Shown: in pieces, positions 21,526 to 29,585 of the stretch
How the letters are laid out: each line of letters starts with the position of its first letter
Numbering within the stretch: the stretch's first letter is position 1
Assembly: GCA_013416795.1 (NCBI GenBank)
Contig: RQSC01000027.1
Coordinates: 1-36,048 of the forward strand
Source: Prasinococcaceae sp. CCMP 1430
Lineage: Eukaryota; Prasinodermophyta; Palmophyllophyceae; Prasinococcales; Prasinococcaceae
Length of the DNA: 36,048 nt
Direction: 5' to 3'
Position numbers and translations under genes: made by a program
Notes under the pieces: model-generated
Databases searched by the model: none
Told to the model about the DNA's origin: nothing
Seen by the model: only the letters and a program-made list of their open reading frames with translations

Positions 21526-23893
21526 TTAGTCGTCGCTGAAGATGGCGCTGAGCAAGAATGCGTCTATTTCGTCGCGCGGTGGAGGCGGCGGAGGCGGAAC
21601 CAACGGAGCCTCCGCCTGACCGCGCGTCAGCGCATCGCCAGCCACCGATAGACCTGACTGCTCGGGCGGCAGCAGGACGCCCGCACTCTGAAACTGGCCT
21701 CCGGCCGCTGCCCCTCCACTGCCGCCCATCCAGTCGCCTTGGCGCGAAAGTAGCTCCTTCGTCTTGTCGCCGGACCCGTGCTTCGCGGCGGCACCCTTGG
21801 GCGCAGGCACGCCAAAACGCTTGCACAGCAGCCGCGCTGGCTCCCATGGCTCGACCTGACCGTGCCCAGTGCGATGCCACCCAGCGCGCGAGCAGCATGG
21901 CAGCGCGCTCAAGAGGTCAGTTTGGCGAGGCGAATGCGCGCCAACTGCTGTGAACGACGGGGCGCACGTACATCGGGCGCGAGGTGGCATCCCGCCCGGC
22001 GCGATGACGCGCGCATACCTTTCGACCAGTCGCAGGGCCAGGCGCGGTGGCCTCCACAGCGGCACCAGCGGGTGCAAAGCGATCGCCCATATTGAAGCCT
22101 GCACCGGCAACAGAGGGTGGAGCAGGCACGCCTGCAACGGCCCCCGTCTGCCCAGCGCCGGCCACGTATGGAGGTGCGGGCCGACGCAGCTCCGCATCGT
22201 CACGCATGATGGCCTCGCGCTCTCGAAGCGTCGTTGCCGCCTCGGGGTATGCACTTGCTTGTGCACCAAGACCACTCGCAGCGGCTGCCGCTGTGGCCGC
22301 CAGTGCAGCTGTACGTGCTTCGTCCTCGCGGAGCTTTGCACCCAACTCGTGCTTCTTGAAGGCGTAGTAAGCCGCTCCCTCCCCGCCGAATAAGAACACG
22401 AAAGCACGATTCCCGGCATTGCGGTCCCGTGCAATCTCCTCGAAGTCGGGGCCGTTCTTGACAACAAAGGCGGCGAGCGTGTCTGCCGCCCGCCGGACTT
22501 CAGCGTTTCGTGGCGGCGGCGCGGGTGGCGGGGCCGGTCCGACCCCTCCCGTGGCGGCGGCCACGTTCTCAAACACATGTACGCCATCGAATTCGGCCGG
22601 CACGTCGAGTGTGGTCTCATCGAGGACGTCAGCAAGGGCGGCCACGCGCATGTGCCCCACCTGATGTGCGGCCACGAGCTCGACGCTCTCGGCCACTTTG
22701 GGCGCCTCTTTGGGTCGCGCCGCAAAGAGCGACAGTGTGCTGTCGTGCTCTGATCGCGCGTGGGCCATGCTCATGCCCAGCCGCTGCTTTTCGCGCTTTT
22801 CGCGCTGCTCGTGCATCGCCGCGTCGCGAGAGAGTGCACGCGCGCCCCCGAGGGCGCCGCGATCGCGCAGCGTCGAAGTAAACAGCCTGCTGCCGCCTCC
22901 CTCGCGCTGCGGGCCGTCGTCGTAAATGTCGTCGCCATCCCCGTCAGCGTCGTCCATGACGTACGCACCGGGACCCTCGTGGGTATACATGGCACCTGCC
23001 GTCTCTTGGCGCGCGGCAATCATGTCGCTCAGTAGCTTCGGCCGTTGCGAGTTTTCAAGCAGCGACTGCTTGGGTGTGCTCCGTGCTGGGCCGGTGTCGA
23101 GCCTCTCACCCGCACCGCCGTATCCAACGCCGCGTCTGCTCCGCCGCGGCCTCACCTGGGGTGCGTACACGTCCACCTCCTCGCCACCCGTGAGAAGCAC
23201 CACCTTCGTGGCGCCAGGCTCGCCAGCAGCTGCGCCGCGAACCTTGACCGCGCGTGCGCCAATGCCGCCGCCTTCCCGCCATCCGAGCGTACGCAAGAGC
23301 TGCAGACCCTTGCGCTCGACCTCAGTGCTGCCATGGCTGGCCTTGCCGCGCTCAGTGCTACCTGCGGCAACGCTTTCGACTGCCGCTTGTGCCACCATGC
23401 CCGCAAAGCTGTCCTCGGCGCGCACAACCTTGCCCAAGCTTGCCACCGCACCTCCGCTTGCTCCGTTCCCCAAAGGGCTACTATGCGAGTCGTATTGCGG
23501 CGAACAGCGCAGTGGCTTGCCAGCGCCCTTGGCGAGCGCAGCACGCTCGGCTTCGTCCATGAAGTCGGCCGCGGCAGCTGCTACCGGCGCCGCGCGCTTT
23601 GAACGCGAGCTGATGAACGAGCGCGGCACGAAGCCCGCAGACGCATCGCTCACGGCATCCTCCAGGCCTGGACCAGCGCGCGCCGCGTGGTGCACAAGAC
23701 TCCTTGCGGAGAAAGCGTCGCCGGCTGCTGGCGCCGCGCCAGCCCCTCTACGCGCGCCCGATCCACCACTAGATCCATCGCCGGCAGGCTGCGACCCATC
23801 ACTGCCAGGCGCTGTGCCGTACGCACGCATTGGGTCGAGGCGAGCCGCCCGCCGCCGCCTCTCCTGTTGCATCATGCCGCCTCCGCCGTACAT
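21526..23893 (-). CDS. GPATCH1: G-patch and SWAP/Surp splicing factor (GPATCH1/TOUGH)
   Basis: Spliceosome-associated protein of the family in which GPATCH1 works with a DEAH helicase and plant TOUGH acts in pre-mRNA and microRNA processing. Exons on the minus strand are 23893-22019 and 21855-21526, with a 163-nt phase-0 intron (AAG|GTATGC..GTCAG|GT); 734 residues. Visible elements: GFVPRSFISSRS (residues about 87-99) and DFMDE (110-114), both family hallmarks. The G-patch lies at about 190-220 (GLQLLRTLGWREGGGIGAR). A Surp-like module (AAFVVKNGPDFEEIARDRNA, about 22490-22355) follows. The C-terminal exon carries the family signature WEPARLLCKRFGVPAPKG and ends EIDAFLLSAIFSDD. The family's N-terminal GGFSAGYFNTVG-type motif is not seen, so an extra 5' exon or real loss is possible. 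Divergent from LSM5. Confidence 0.87.
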
Positions 23894-24423
23894 CGCTCCC
23901 AGCGGGGCGCACCTTCCCGCCGCACCGCCTCAGCACGGGCGCGTGCCGGCGCTCATCGCCGTGCGCACCGCCGCTCCGCCGCTCGCGGTGTGGCAGCGGC
24001 GGGCGGGTACGAGCGCGAGCATTGCCCGGCGCACACTTGAGCGGGGAGGAAATAAGGGCGAAAAAAAAAAAAGGTCTAGCTAGCGAGCCGGCCGGGCGGC
24101 ACACAGCTGCGGCCGTGCACCCCCGCCCTGCGCGCGCTCGCGCTCGCGGGCCGGCCGCGCAGTCGCGCGGACGCGGCTGCGCGGCCGCACGCGGGGCTTG
24201 TTTGCTTAGTCGCTGGGTGGGTGGTGGTGGCGGCCGCCTTTGCAGCGGTGGCCCTTTCCCAGCGGCCTCTCCTCTCCAGCGCGCGCGGGCGCGGGGAATG
24301 GGGCTTGGTGGTCTGGGGGATGGGGGTGGAGTATGGGTGCGCACACGCGACGGTGCGGTGTATCAATGGCCGAAAGCCTGTGTGCGCGCGGGCGTGCTCT
24401 GTGCTGACGCGCCCGCCCCCCAG
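23894..24423. promoter_or_regulatory. Divergent promoter region of GPATCH1 and LSM5
   Basis: It contains an A12 tract (24061-24072) roughly in the middle of the GC-rich interval. A branch-point-like TGCTGAC is followed by a C-rich tract and CAG at 24421-24423, which marks the end of an LSM5 intron. The LSM5 first exon must lie here or use an ATG here. No segment encoding the usual LLPLELID N-terminal helix was found in any frame. Confidence 0.55.
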
Positions 24424-24643
24424 GTGCGTCGGCTCGAAGATCTGGATCCTCCTCAAGGACGACAAGGAAATCGTCGGCACGCTGCGCGGCTTCGACGCGT
24501 ACGTGAACATGGTACTCGAGGAGGTCACCGAGTACGAGATCACGCCCGAGGGCAAGCGCGAGACGAAGCTTGACACGATCCTGCTCAACGGCAACTCAGT
24601 GGCGGTGATGGTCCCAGGCGGCGAGCCGCCAGCCACGCAATGA
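24424..24643 (+). CDS. LSM5: LSM5, U6 snRNP LSm-ring subunit (main exon; first exon not resolved)
   Basis: Sm-fold subunit of the LSm2-8 ring that binds the 3' end of U6 snRNA, and of the LSm1-7 mRNA decay ring. The exon opens after CCCCCCAG and encodes the Sm1 motif ([33 protein letters not shown]), [12 protein letters not shown], and the Sm2 motif [15 protein letters not shown], stopping at TGA 24641-24643. These match LSM5 closely, including EFEITPEG-type and VPGGE features. The exon begins in phase 2 with Cys-Val-Gly-Ser, so the N-terminal helix (LLPLELID in relatives) must come from an upstream exon. One phase-compatible option is ATG 24366 with a 44-nt intron (24380-24423), giving MAESL-CVGSK, but that intron is shorter than every other one here and would omit the helix. 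An unspliced frame from ATG 24320 is also open. Confidence 0.85.
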
Positions 24644-25251
24644 GCGCGCCGCGCGGCTGCTGCCCCTCATGCTCTGGAGTGGCAGGTCGCTGCGCTCTCT
24701 CTCCCGGTAATATTCAGGTGCACTCCCATGCCCGCGCTTCTCTCGCGCGCGACGGGTCAGGACGCACTTGGTGACTGGGCACATGCGCGCCTGCTTGACA
24801 ACGCATGGCGCGAAAGGACGAAGTGGCCGACAGAACTCTTCGCGCTCGCAGGGCCGACTGCCACCATGCCGTGAAGAAATAGTACACTACAGATCATTAT
24901 CACATGTGAGCATGGTACAATGGGGACATGCTCACACGATGAGGCCGCCCTCACAGCGCTCGTGGGCGAGTCTATGCACAGGGACAGGGTCGTGCTGCGC
25001 CGAGCGAGCCAAAGAGCTGCGCGTCCCTACTCGACGCCTACCGACGCCGAGCCAGGGAGGATCTGCGAGCACGCGTAGGCCGCGCGCAGCGGCGCAGAGG
25101 CCTGTCAGCTGAACGATCACAGCGCGCCGGTGGGGCCTGGCACCTAGCACACAGCGCAGCCACGGGCGCAACCACAGCATGCCAGTCGAGCCTGGCAGCG
25201 CGTAGAACAATTGAGGTCCTGCAGGCCGGCCAGATAGGGGTGACCGTCAAG
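24644..25251. other. Gap between LSM5 and the RBX1-like gene
   Basis: About 600 bases without a supported gene, between two convergent genes. It holds a perfect 10-bp inverted repeat at 24905-24936. No tRNA-like B-box or coding domain was seen. Confidence 0.45.
24905..24936. repeat. Perfect 10-bp inverted repeat with 12-nt loop
   Basis: The arms are TGTGAGCATG (24905-24914) and CATGCTCACA (24927-24936). The hairpin lies about 260 nt downstream of LSM5 and 315 nt from the 3' end of the RBX1-like gene. Its role is unknown. Confidence 0.6.
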
Positions 25252-26062
25252 TCAACAACACGGGCGCACCTTCTCGATCTTGCTGTATTCCCAGTCCTTG
25301 TTGCACAGCGGGCATGCCGAGCGTGTCTTCAGCCAGCGCTGCGATGGCAGAGAATGGTTCGTGTGGCGGCACGAAAGTGTTAGGGCACATTCAAAGGCAA
25401 CGGGACAAGCATGAGCGGTCTGCAAGCAAGCAGGTGCGGGCTTGGGCGGCACGGCACTTACTTGAATGCAGTCCAGGTGGAAAACATGACTAGTGAACGC
25501 ACACCATCGAGCGAGGGAGGATGTGCGTGCGTGCGCAACACGGACGGAGTGGAGCGGCGATCTGTCAGCTATGCAGCCACAGCGAGGCAGCGAGCAGCGA
25601 ACAAGCGGTGGCCGAGTCAGCGCAAACACAGTCGAGGTCGGCCACGCACCCGCACGTTCCCCACGCGATACTGAGTCCAGGATGGTCGGGATCCCCGGTC
25701 GGGTTGGCCTGGTACTCGATGCTCGGCTCGTACAGGTTGTTGCGGCAGATCTGCAGTGGCGAGCTGTCAGCTGCCTAGCAAAGCGCGTCGGGGGCGCTGC
25801 GCAGCACACGCGCGCGCGCGCCCGTTGCGTCGCACCATCTCACCGGGCGCGGCCACAGCAGCGCCACGCATGCGCGCGCCTTCAGCCGCACACGCCGTGC
25901 AGCGCGCGCACGCCGCACACGTACCGCGCAGGTGTCGGTGCAGATGGCCCAGCTCCACGTCGCGATCGCCGTCCACTTCTTGATCTCGAAACGCTTCTTC
26001 TCGGGCGCCCCGCTCGGCCCAGCGCCGTCGCCCGCGGGCATCGGCGTCGCAACCTCCGCCAT
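25252..26062 (-). CDS. RBX1-like RING-H2 subunit of cullin-RING ubiquitin ligases
   Basis: RING subunit that recruits E2 enzymes to cullins. Exons on the minus strand are 26062-25925, 25750-25650, 25489-25462 and 25338-25252, with introns of 174, 160 and 123 nt in phases 0, 2 and 0; 117 residues. The N-terminus MAEVATPMPAGDG is followed by the cullin-binding strand RFEIKKWTAIATWSW. The RING-H2 is CTDTC-AIC..WGTCGHVFHLDCIQ..RWLKTRSACPLCNKDWE. RWLKTR and KKW favour RBX1 over RBX2 and APC11. Unlike RBX1, the last ligand pair is CPLC rather than CPLD. The ligands of the extra RBX1 zinc site (CIEC, the Cys before the VAWG-type segment, and the second His of HFHC) are replaced by SIEY, Gly/Leu and Asp. 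The C-terminus is KIEKVRPCC rather than a short YGH end. A divergent RBX1 paralogue is also possible. Confidence 0.87.
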
Positions 26063-26732
26063 GGCCCCCCCCCCCTCACCACCCCGGCCCACCACCTTCA
26101 CCCCGCCCGCGTCTGCCCCTCCTCTGCCAGGCTCCGCCCCTCTTGCCTGCCCCTCGCCCCGGCCACAGACGCCGCGCGCTCGCGGTGTGGGCGCCCCGCC
26201 GGACCAGACCCAGCGCGCACGAACGCGCGCGCGCGCGCAAAAATGTTTTGGGGTAGAAACACTTTTAGGGTTTAATAAAAGCAAGAAGACGTCAGATCGG
26301 TATCAATTTGGGCTGCGCCGCGCGCCGCCCCCGGCGGCCGCACCGCTTCGTTCGAGGCGCCGAGCCCCAAACCCGGGGCCATTTTATTTTCGTTCGGTTC
26401 GGGCGTTTTCGCGGCGCGCGCGCGGCCGGGGGGGCGAGCGAAATCCATGCGATTTGACGTGGCGCGATTTTTTTGATGGATTTTGGGAGTTTTTTTTTTT
26501 TTGGCGCGAGGTGGGAGGTCGGCGTCCCCCGACTGGGCCGGCGGCGGTGCGAGCGCGCGCTTCCGCGCGGCCAGACTGCGCGCCGCGCCGGCTGAGCCGG
26601 CTGCCGTTGCAGCCTCGACCGCGCAAGCACCAGTGGCTGCGCCTGCAGCCCCACATGCCCCACAGCCCGCCGCTGACAACAAAGCCGTACCCTCTGACTC
26701 CAGTGGTCATGTAAGCTTACTGTACGATGCGC
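26063..26732. promoter_or_regulatory. Region upstream of the RBX1-like gene and downstream of the four-helix protein
   Basis: No gene supported. It contains an exact telo-box (TTAGGGTTT, 26265-26273) about 205 nt upstream of the RBX1-like ATG, a T7 run (26468-26474) and a T13 run (26490-26502), and alternating GC sequence at about 26224-26238. Open frames across it are compositional and contain no recognised domain. Confidence 0.45.
26265..26273 (-). promoter_or_regulatory. Telo-box upstream of the RBX1-like gene
   Basis: Exact TTAGGGTTT on the + strand, which is AAACCCTAA on the coding strand of the RBX1-like gene. It sits in a rare AT-rich patch (aaacacttttagggtttaat). Confidence 0.45.
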
Positions 26733-27469
26733 TTACTCGCCCCCCACCCCGCGTGGCGACTCCGCCACCTCCTCCTCCTCGAGCGCGTTGGTATACGCCC
26801 ACGCAAGACTCGCGCCCACAGCCGCCTGGATCCCGAGCGCGATGGGCACACCGCCTCCGCCGTAGAGCGCCGCGCAGAGCACAGAGCCGCCAAGCTCGTA
26901 GGCTCCATAGAGGGCGAGCGCGCCGTCGGCTGGGCATGGCCGCGGACGGCGAAGCGCGTCGCTGCCACTCCAGAGCGCTGCAGCGACGCACACGGGGCCT
27001 GTCACGCACCAGCCATACTGGTTGTCATTCAATCGAGCGCGTGCGCGTGCGCGCGCGACATAGCGGGCACGCGGGAGCGCAGAGCACGCTCACGTCAGCG
27101 CTTGGGCGAGAGCGGGCAACGCGCAGCACAGCACTGCAAAGGCAGCCTCGCACGTACCGCCCCCGCCCTACCGAGCGCAGAGAGCTCATCCAGCGAAGGG
27201 GCCCCGTTTACACGCAGTGCGAGCTGTGGTCCGAGCAGGTCCGCCACGTGCGCTGCGCCCGCCACCCCGTATGCGCCGCACACGATGAGCCGCACGTCGC
27301 GAAGGACGTCGCACCACCGCGAGCGGAAGCCCGGGGGCGGCTGTTGCGCGCCGCCGCTGTCGCCGCCAGCCCCCTCCCGCGCGGCCGTTCGCGCGCGCGT
27401 GCGCCGTCCTACGCGGGATATACGACCACACGCGCGCGCTGTGCGCGGCTGTGCGGCCATGGCTGTCAT
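26733..27469 (-). CDS. Unrecognised four-helix membrane protein, possibly organelle-targeted
   Basis: Exons on the minus strand are 27469-27158 and 27017-26733, with a 140-nt phase-0 intron (GCG|GTACGT..ACCAG|TA); 198 residues. The start is ATG 27469; a second in-frame ATG lies three codons later. Residues 1-35 are rich in Arg, Ala and Gly and nearly free of acidic residues, like a plastid or mitochondrial transit peptide. Hydrophobic segments lie at about 61-80 (LIVCGAYGVAGAAHVADLLG), 106-119 (WCVTGPVCVAAALW), 136-157 and 160-181 (ending SLAWAYTNA). The tail is acidic (EEEE). The exon join YGWCVTGP keeps a continuous helix, which supports the splice. I do not recognise the family. It shares a very short divergent promoter with DTD1. 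Confidence 0.65.
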
Positions 27470-27567
27470 CTCACCCCCTATCAGTGTCCCAATGCGCAGC
27501 AGCTCGGTGCCCGTTCGAGTGCGCGTTGTGGCGCCAAAAGTTGGATAAGATTGATAAGATTTAAGTG
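27470..27567. promoter_or_regulatory. Compact divergent promoter with duplicated GATAAGATT
   Basis: Only 98 nt separate the four-helix protein ATG (27469, minus) from the upstream DTD1 ATG (27568, plus). It carries GATAAGATT twice in tandem (about 27544-27561), the only AT-rich part of the interval. If DTD1 starts at 27730 instead, the shared region is 260 nt. Confidence 0.5.
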
Positions 27568-28575
27568 ATGCTGCGCGTGCGCTCGCGCGGGCCGCCAGTG
27601 CGACGGCCGATGGCGCTGCGCGCGGCAGCCGGGCGCTGCCTTTGCGCCAGGCGCGCACGGCCAGCCGAGCGCGCGCGCGAAGAGCGCGCACCTCCGATCC
27701 AGTGCTGCCGCCGCGCGCCCGCGCGTGCGATGCGTGCTGTTGTCCAGCGGTGCACACAGGTGAGAGACGACGGGCACACGCCACGTGCATGCCATGCGTG
27801 TGTGCACACGCGCACGCGCACACGCACACAGGGGCAGGAATTCGCACGCGCGGGGGCGCGGACGTGGCCGGTGACGGAAGTTGCAGCGTCCACAGCCACT
27901 CCACCTGCTCCTCGGTGTCCCCACAGCTGACACATCACGCGCACCTACTCCCAACACGCACCACCACCAAAAATAGGCGTCCGTGTCCGTAGAAGGTGAG
28001 ACTGTTGGGGCCGTCAGCGGGCCCTCTCTCGCCGTACTCGTCGGCGTAGGGCGCGAGGATACCGAGGAGCAGGTGGAGTGGCTAGCACGCAAGCTGCTCA
28101 ACATGCGACTATGGGCAGGCGATGACGAGAAACCGTGGGCGCGTTCCGTGCGCGACATGGGCGGAAGTGTGCTCGTCGTGTCCCAGTTCACTCTGCATGG
28201 GAAGCTAAAGGGGAACAAGCCAGACTGGGGGCGAGGTGCGTGCGCACGAACATCCTTGCTTGCGTGCGCGCACGTACTGATACGTGTGACATGGCACACG
28301 CAGGCGTTGACGCACACGCGCGCTCGCGAGCACGCGTATGCGTGCGCGACTGTCGCTTGTACGGGCGCGCCCTCGATCGCACATGCATGCATCCTCCCGT
28401 GCGTCCAGCTGCTGGCCCTGAGCCTGCGCGCGCACTATACGAGTCGCTGCTCGCGCGGCTACGCTCGGACCTGGGTGAAGAGCGCGTGGCTGCAGGCGTT
28501 TTTGGGGCCATGATGGCGTGCAGCTTCGAGAACGACGGCCCCGTGACCATGGTGCTAGACAGTGACGCCAAGTGA
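27568..28575 (+). CDS. DTD1: D-aminoacyl-tRNA deacylase (DTD1)
   Basis: Proofreading enzyme that removes D-amino acids (and glycine mischarged on tRNA-Ala) from tRNA. Exons are 27568 or 27730-27759, 27977-28235 and 28409-28575, with introns of 217 nt (phase 0) and 173 nt (phase 1). From ATG 27730 the protein is 151 residues, the usual core length, starting MRAVVQRCTQ|ASVSVEGETVGAVSGP. Both active-site signatures are present: SQFTL at about 28180-28194 and the cross-subunit GPVT at about 28540-28551 in ENDGPVTMVLDS. KGNKPDW also fits the family. An in-frame ATG at 27568 would add 54 Arg/Ala-rich residues that look like a transit peptide. One gene could therefore supply cytosol and organelle through alternative starts. 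The introns contain long alternating purine-pyrimidine stretches. Confidence 0.9.
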
Positions 28576-28775
28576 GCGCCCGCGCGCGCTCCCCAACAAA
28601 ATCTATCAATCGAGCTGGCTTTAGGCTCCAGTGTACGCACAGACACGTGGATTGGAAGAAGCGCACACGCGCGTGTTTGAGCACGCGGGTGCACCAGCGC
28701 GCCTGCGTGCGCACCCATGCGCTTACGTTCCCAATCGAGTGTCTAGTGTAACGGCGGGATATTATACAGAGTTGC
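28576..28775. other. Tail-to-tail interval between DTD1 and the thioredoxin-like gene
   Basis: 200 bases holding the 3' flanks of two convergent genes, with GC/CA alternating sequence at about 28664-28725. No gene is seen. Confidence 0.45.
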
Positions 28776-29585
28776 TCAATAGACTGGCAGCAGCCGCATG
28801 ATCTTTTTGGTGATGGTCGGAAGGTCGACGCCTGCCACCTGCGCTCGAGCGCGCGCGTGTGCACGGGCGCGTGCAGAGAGGCGTCAGTCAGTGGCGCCCA
28901 TGCTTCCATGCTTGAAAGTGTCCGTGCGTGCGCATCGCAGGCGCGCCAGCGCAGGTATTGACGCGCACACGTGTGTGCGCGAGCGCCACTCCCGCATGAA
29001 GCCATCCGCTCGCTCGTGCCCCTGCGCGCGTATGTCGCACCTCTCCCACGACCCTGCCGTCCTTAATGAAGAGGAATGCCGGCGTGCACTTGCCCTTGAA
29101 CTTAGCGCACGCGTCGCAGGTGTCGGCGCAGGCAGCGTAGAATTTAACCTTTGACTCTGAGTGGTCGAAGCAGATCTTCTTGAGAGCGTTCACCACGCCC
29201 TTGGACGGGCCGCACCACTCTGAGAAGACCTCGATCACCTGAGTTACGTAGCCACGCGGCGAAGGGATAGGTGAGTGAGCGTGCATGCGCACCAGTGCGT
29301 GTGCGTATACGAGTGCATGCGTGTGCGCGCGTTCCCACGCACGCGCGCGTCCGCATGCACTCGTATACATCCGGAGGGACGGAGCGCGATGCCGTGCGGG
29401 CAGGCGGCCCACAGGCGCTAGCACGACACGAGGGGGAGGGGTGGAAGGGGAAGATGGCGCGCGAGCGAGGCGCGGGCGCGCGAGCCTCGTACCTGTAGGT
29501 ACCCCGGGCAGCCGGGCGCGAGCTCGGAGCCGACCTCGCGCTGCCACGCATCCTCGGTGTCGATGCGCGTCTGGAACGACGACAT
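28776..29585 (-). CDS. Small thioredoxin-like protein of the axonemal NME8/NME9 (TXNDC3/6) type, CGPS active site
   Basis: Exons on the minus strand are 29585-29493, 29238-29041 and 28838-28776, with introns of 254 and 202 nt, both phase 0; 117 residues. Exon 1 starts MSSFQTRIDTEDAWQREVG. Exon 2 has VIEVFSEWCGPSKGVVNALK and KGKCTPAFLFIKDGRVVGE. Exon 3 has VAGVDLPTITKKIMRLLPVY. The VIEVFSEWCGP opening, the KGKC.PAFLF strand with its cis-Pro position, and the V.G.D.P..TK.I end resemble the thioredoxin domain of NME8/NME9 and of outer-arm dynein thioredoxin light chains. The active site is CGPS: the resolving Cys is replaced by Ser, so disulfide reduction by the usual dithiol mechanism is not expected. 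Other Cys residues (CADTCDAC) lie in the middle. An axonemal role is an inference from family and from the dynein gene nearby. Confidence 0.82.
29306..29369. repeat. Perfect 17-bp inverted repeat inside thioredoxin-like intron 1
   Basis: The arms are GTATACGAGTGCATGCG (29306-29322) and CGCATGCACTCGTATAC (29353-29369). The 30-nt spacer is itself partly self-complementary (GCGCGCGT against ACGCGCGC). The result would be a long stem in the transcript or a cruciform in DNA. It does not overlap the proposed splice sites. Confidence 0.8.

Noticed and set aside
22926-24083. 385-residue + frame
   Set aside because: Antisense to GPATCH1 exon 1; Ser/Pro/Ala-rich with no domain.
24644-25251. tRNA or snRNA gene in the gap
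   Set aside because: No B-box-like GGTTCGA element, cloverleaf or snRNA motif was seen; only a short hairpin.
26272-26682. 136-residue minus-strand frame between the RBX1-like and four-helix genes
   Set aside because: Ala/Gly-rich low complexity crossing the poly-T tracts; no domain or splice support.
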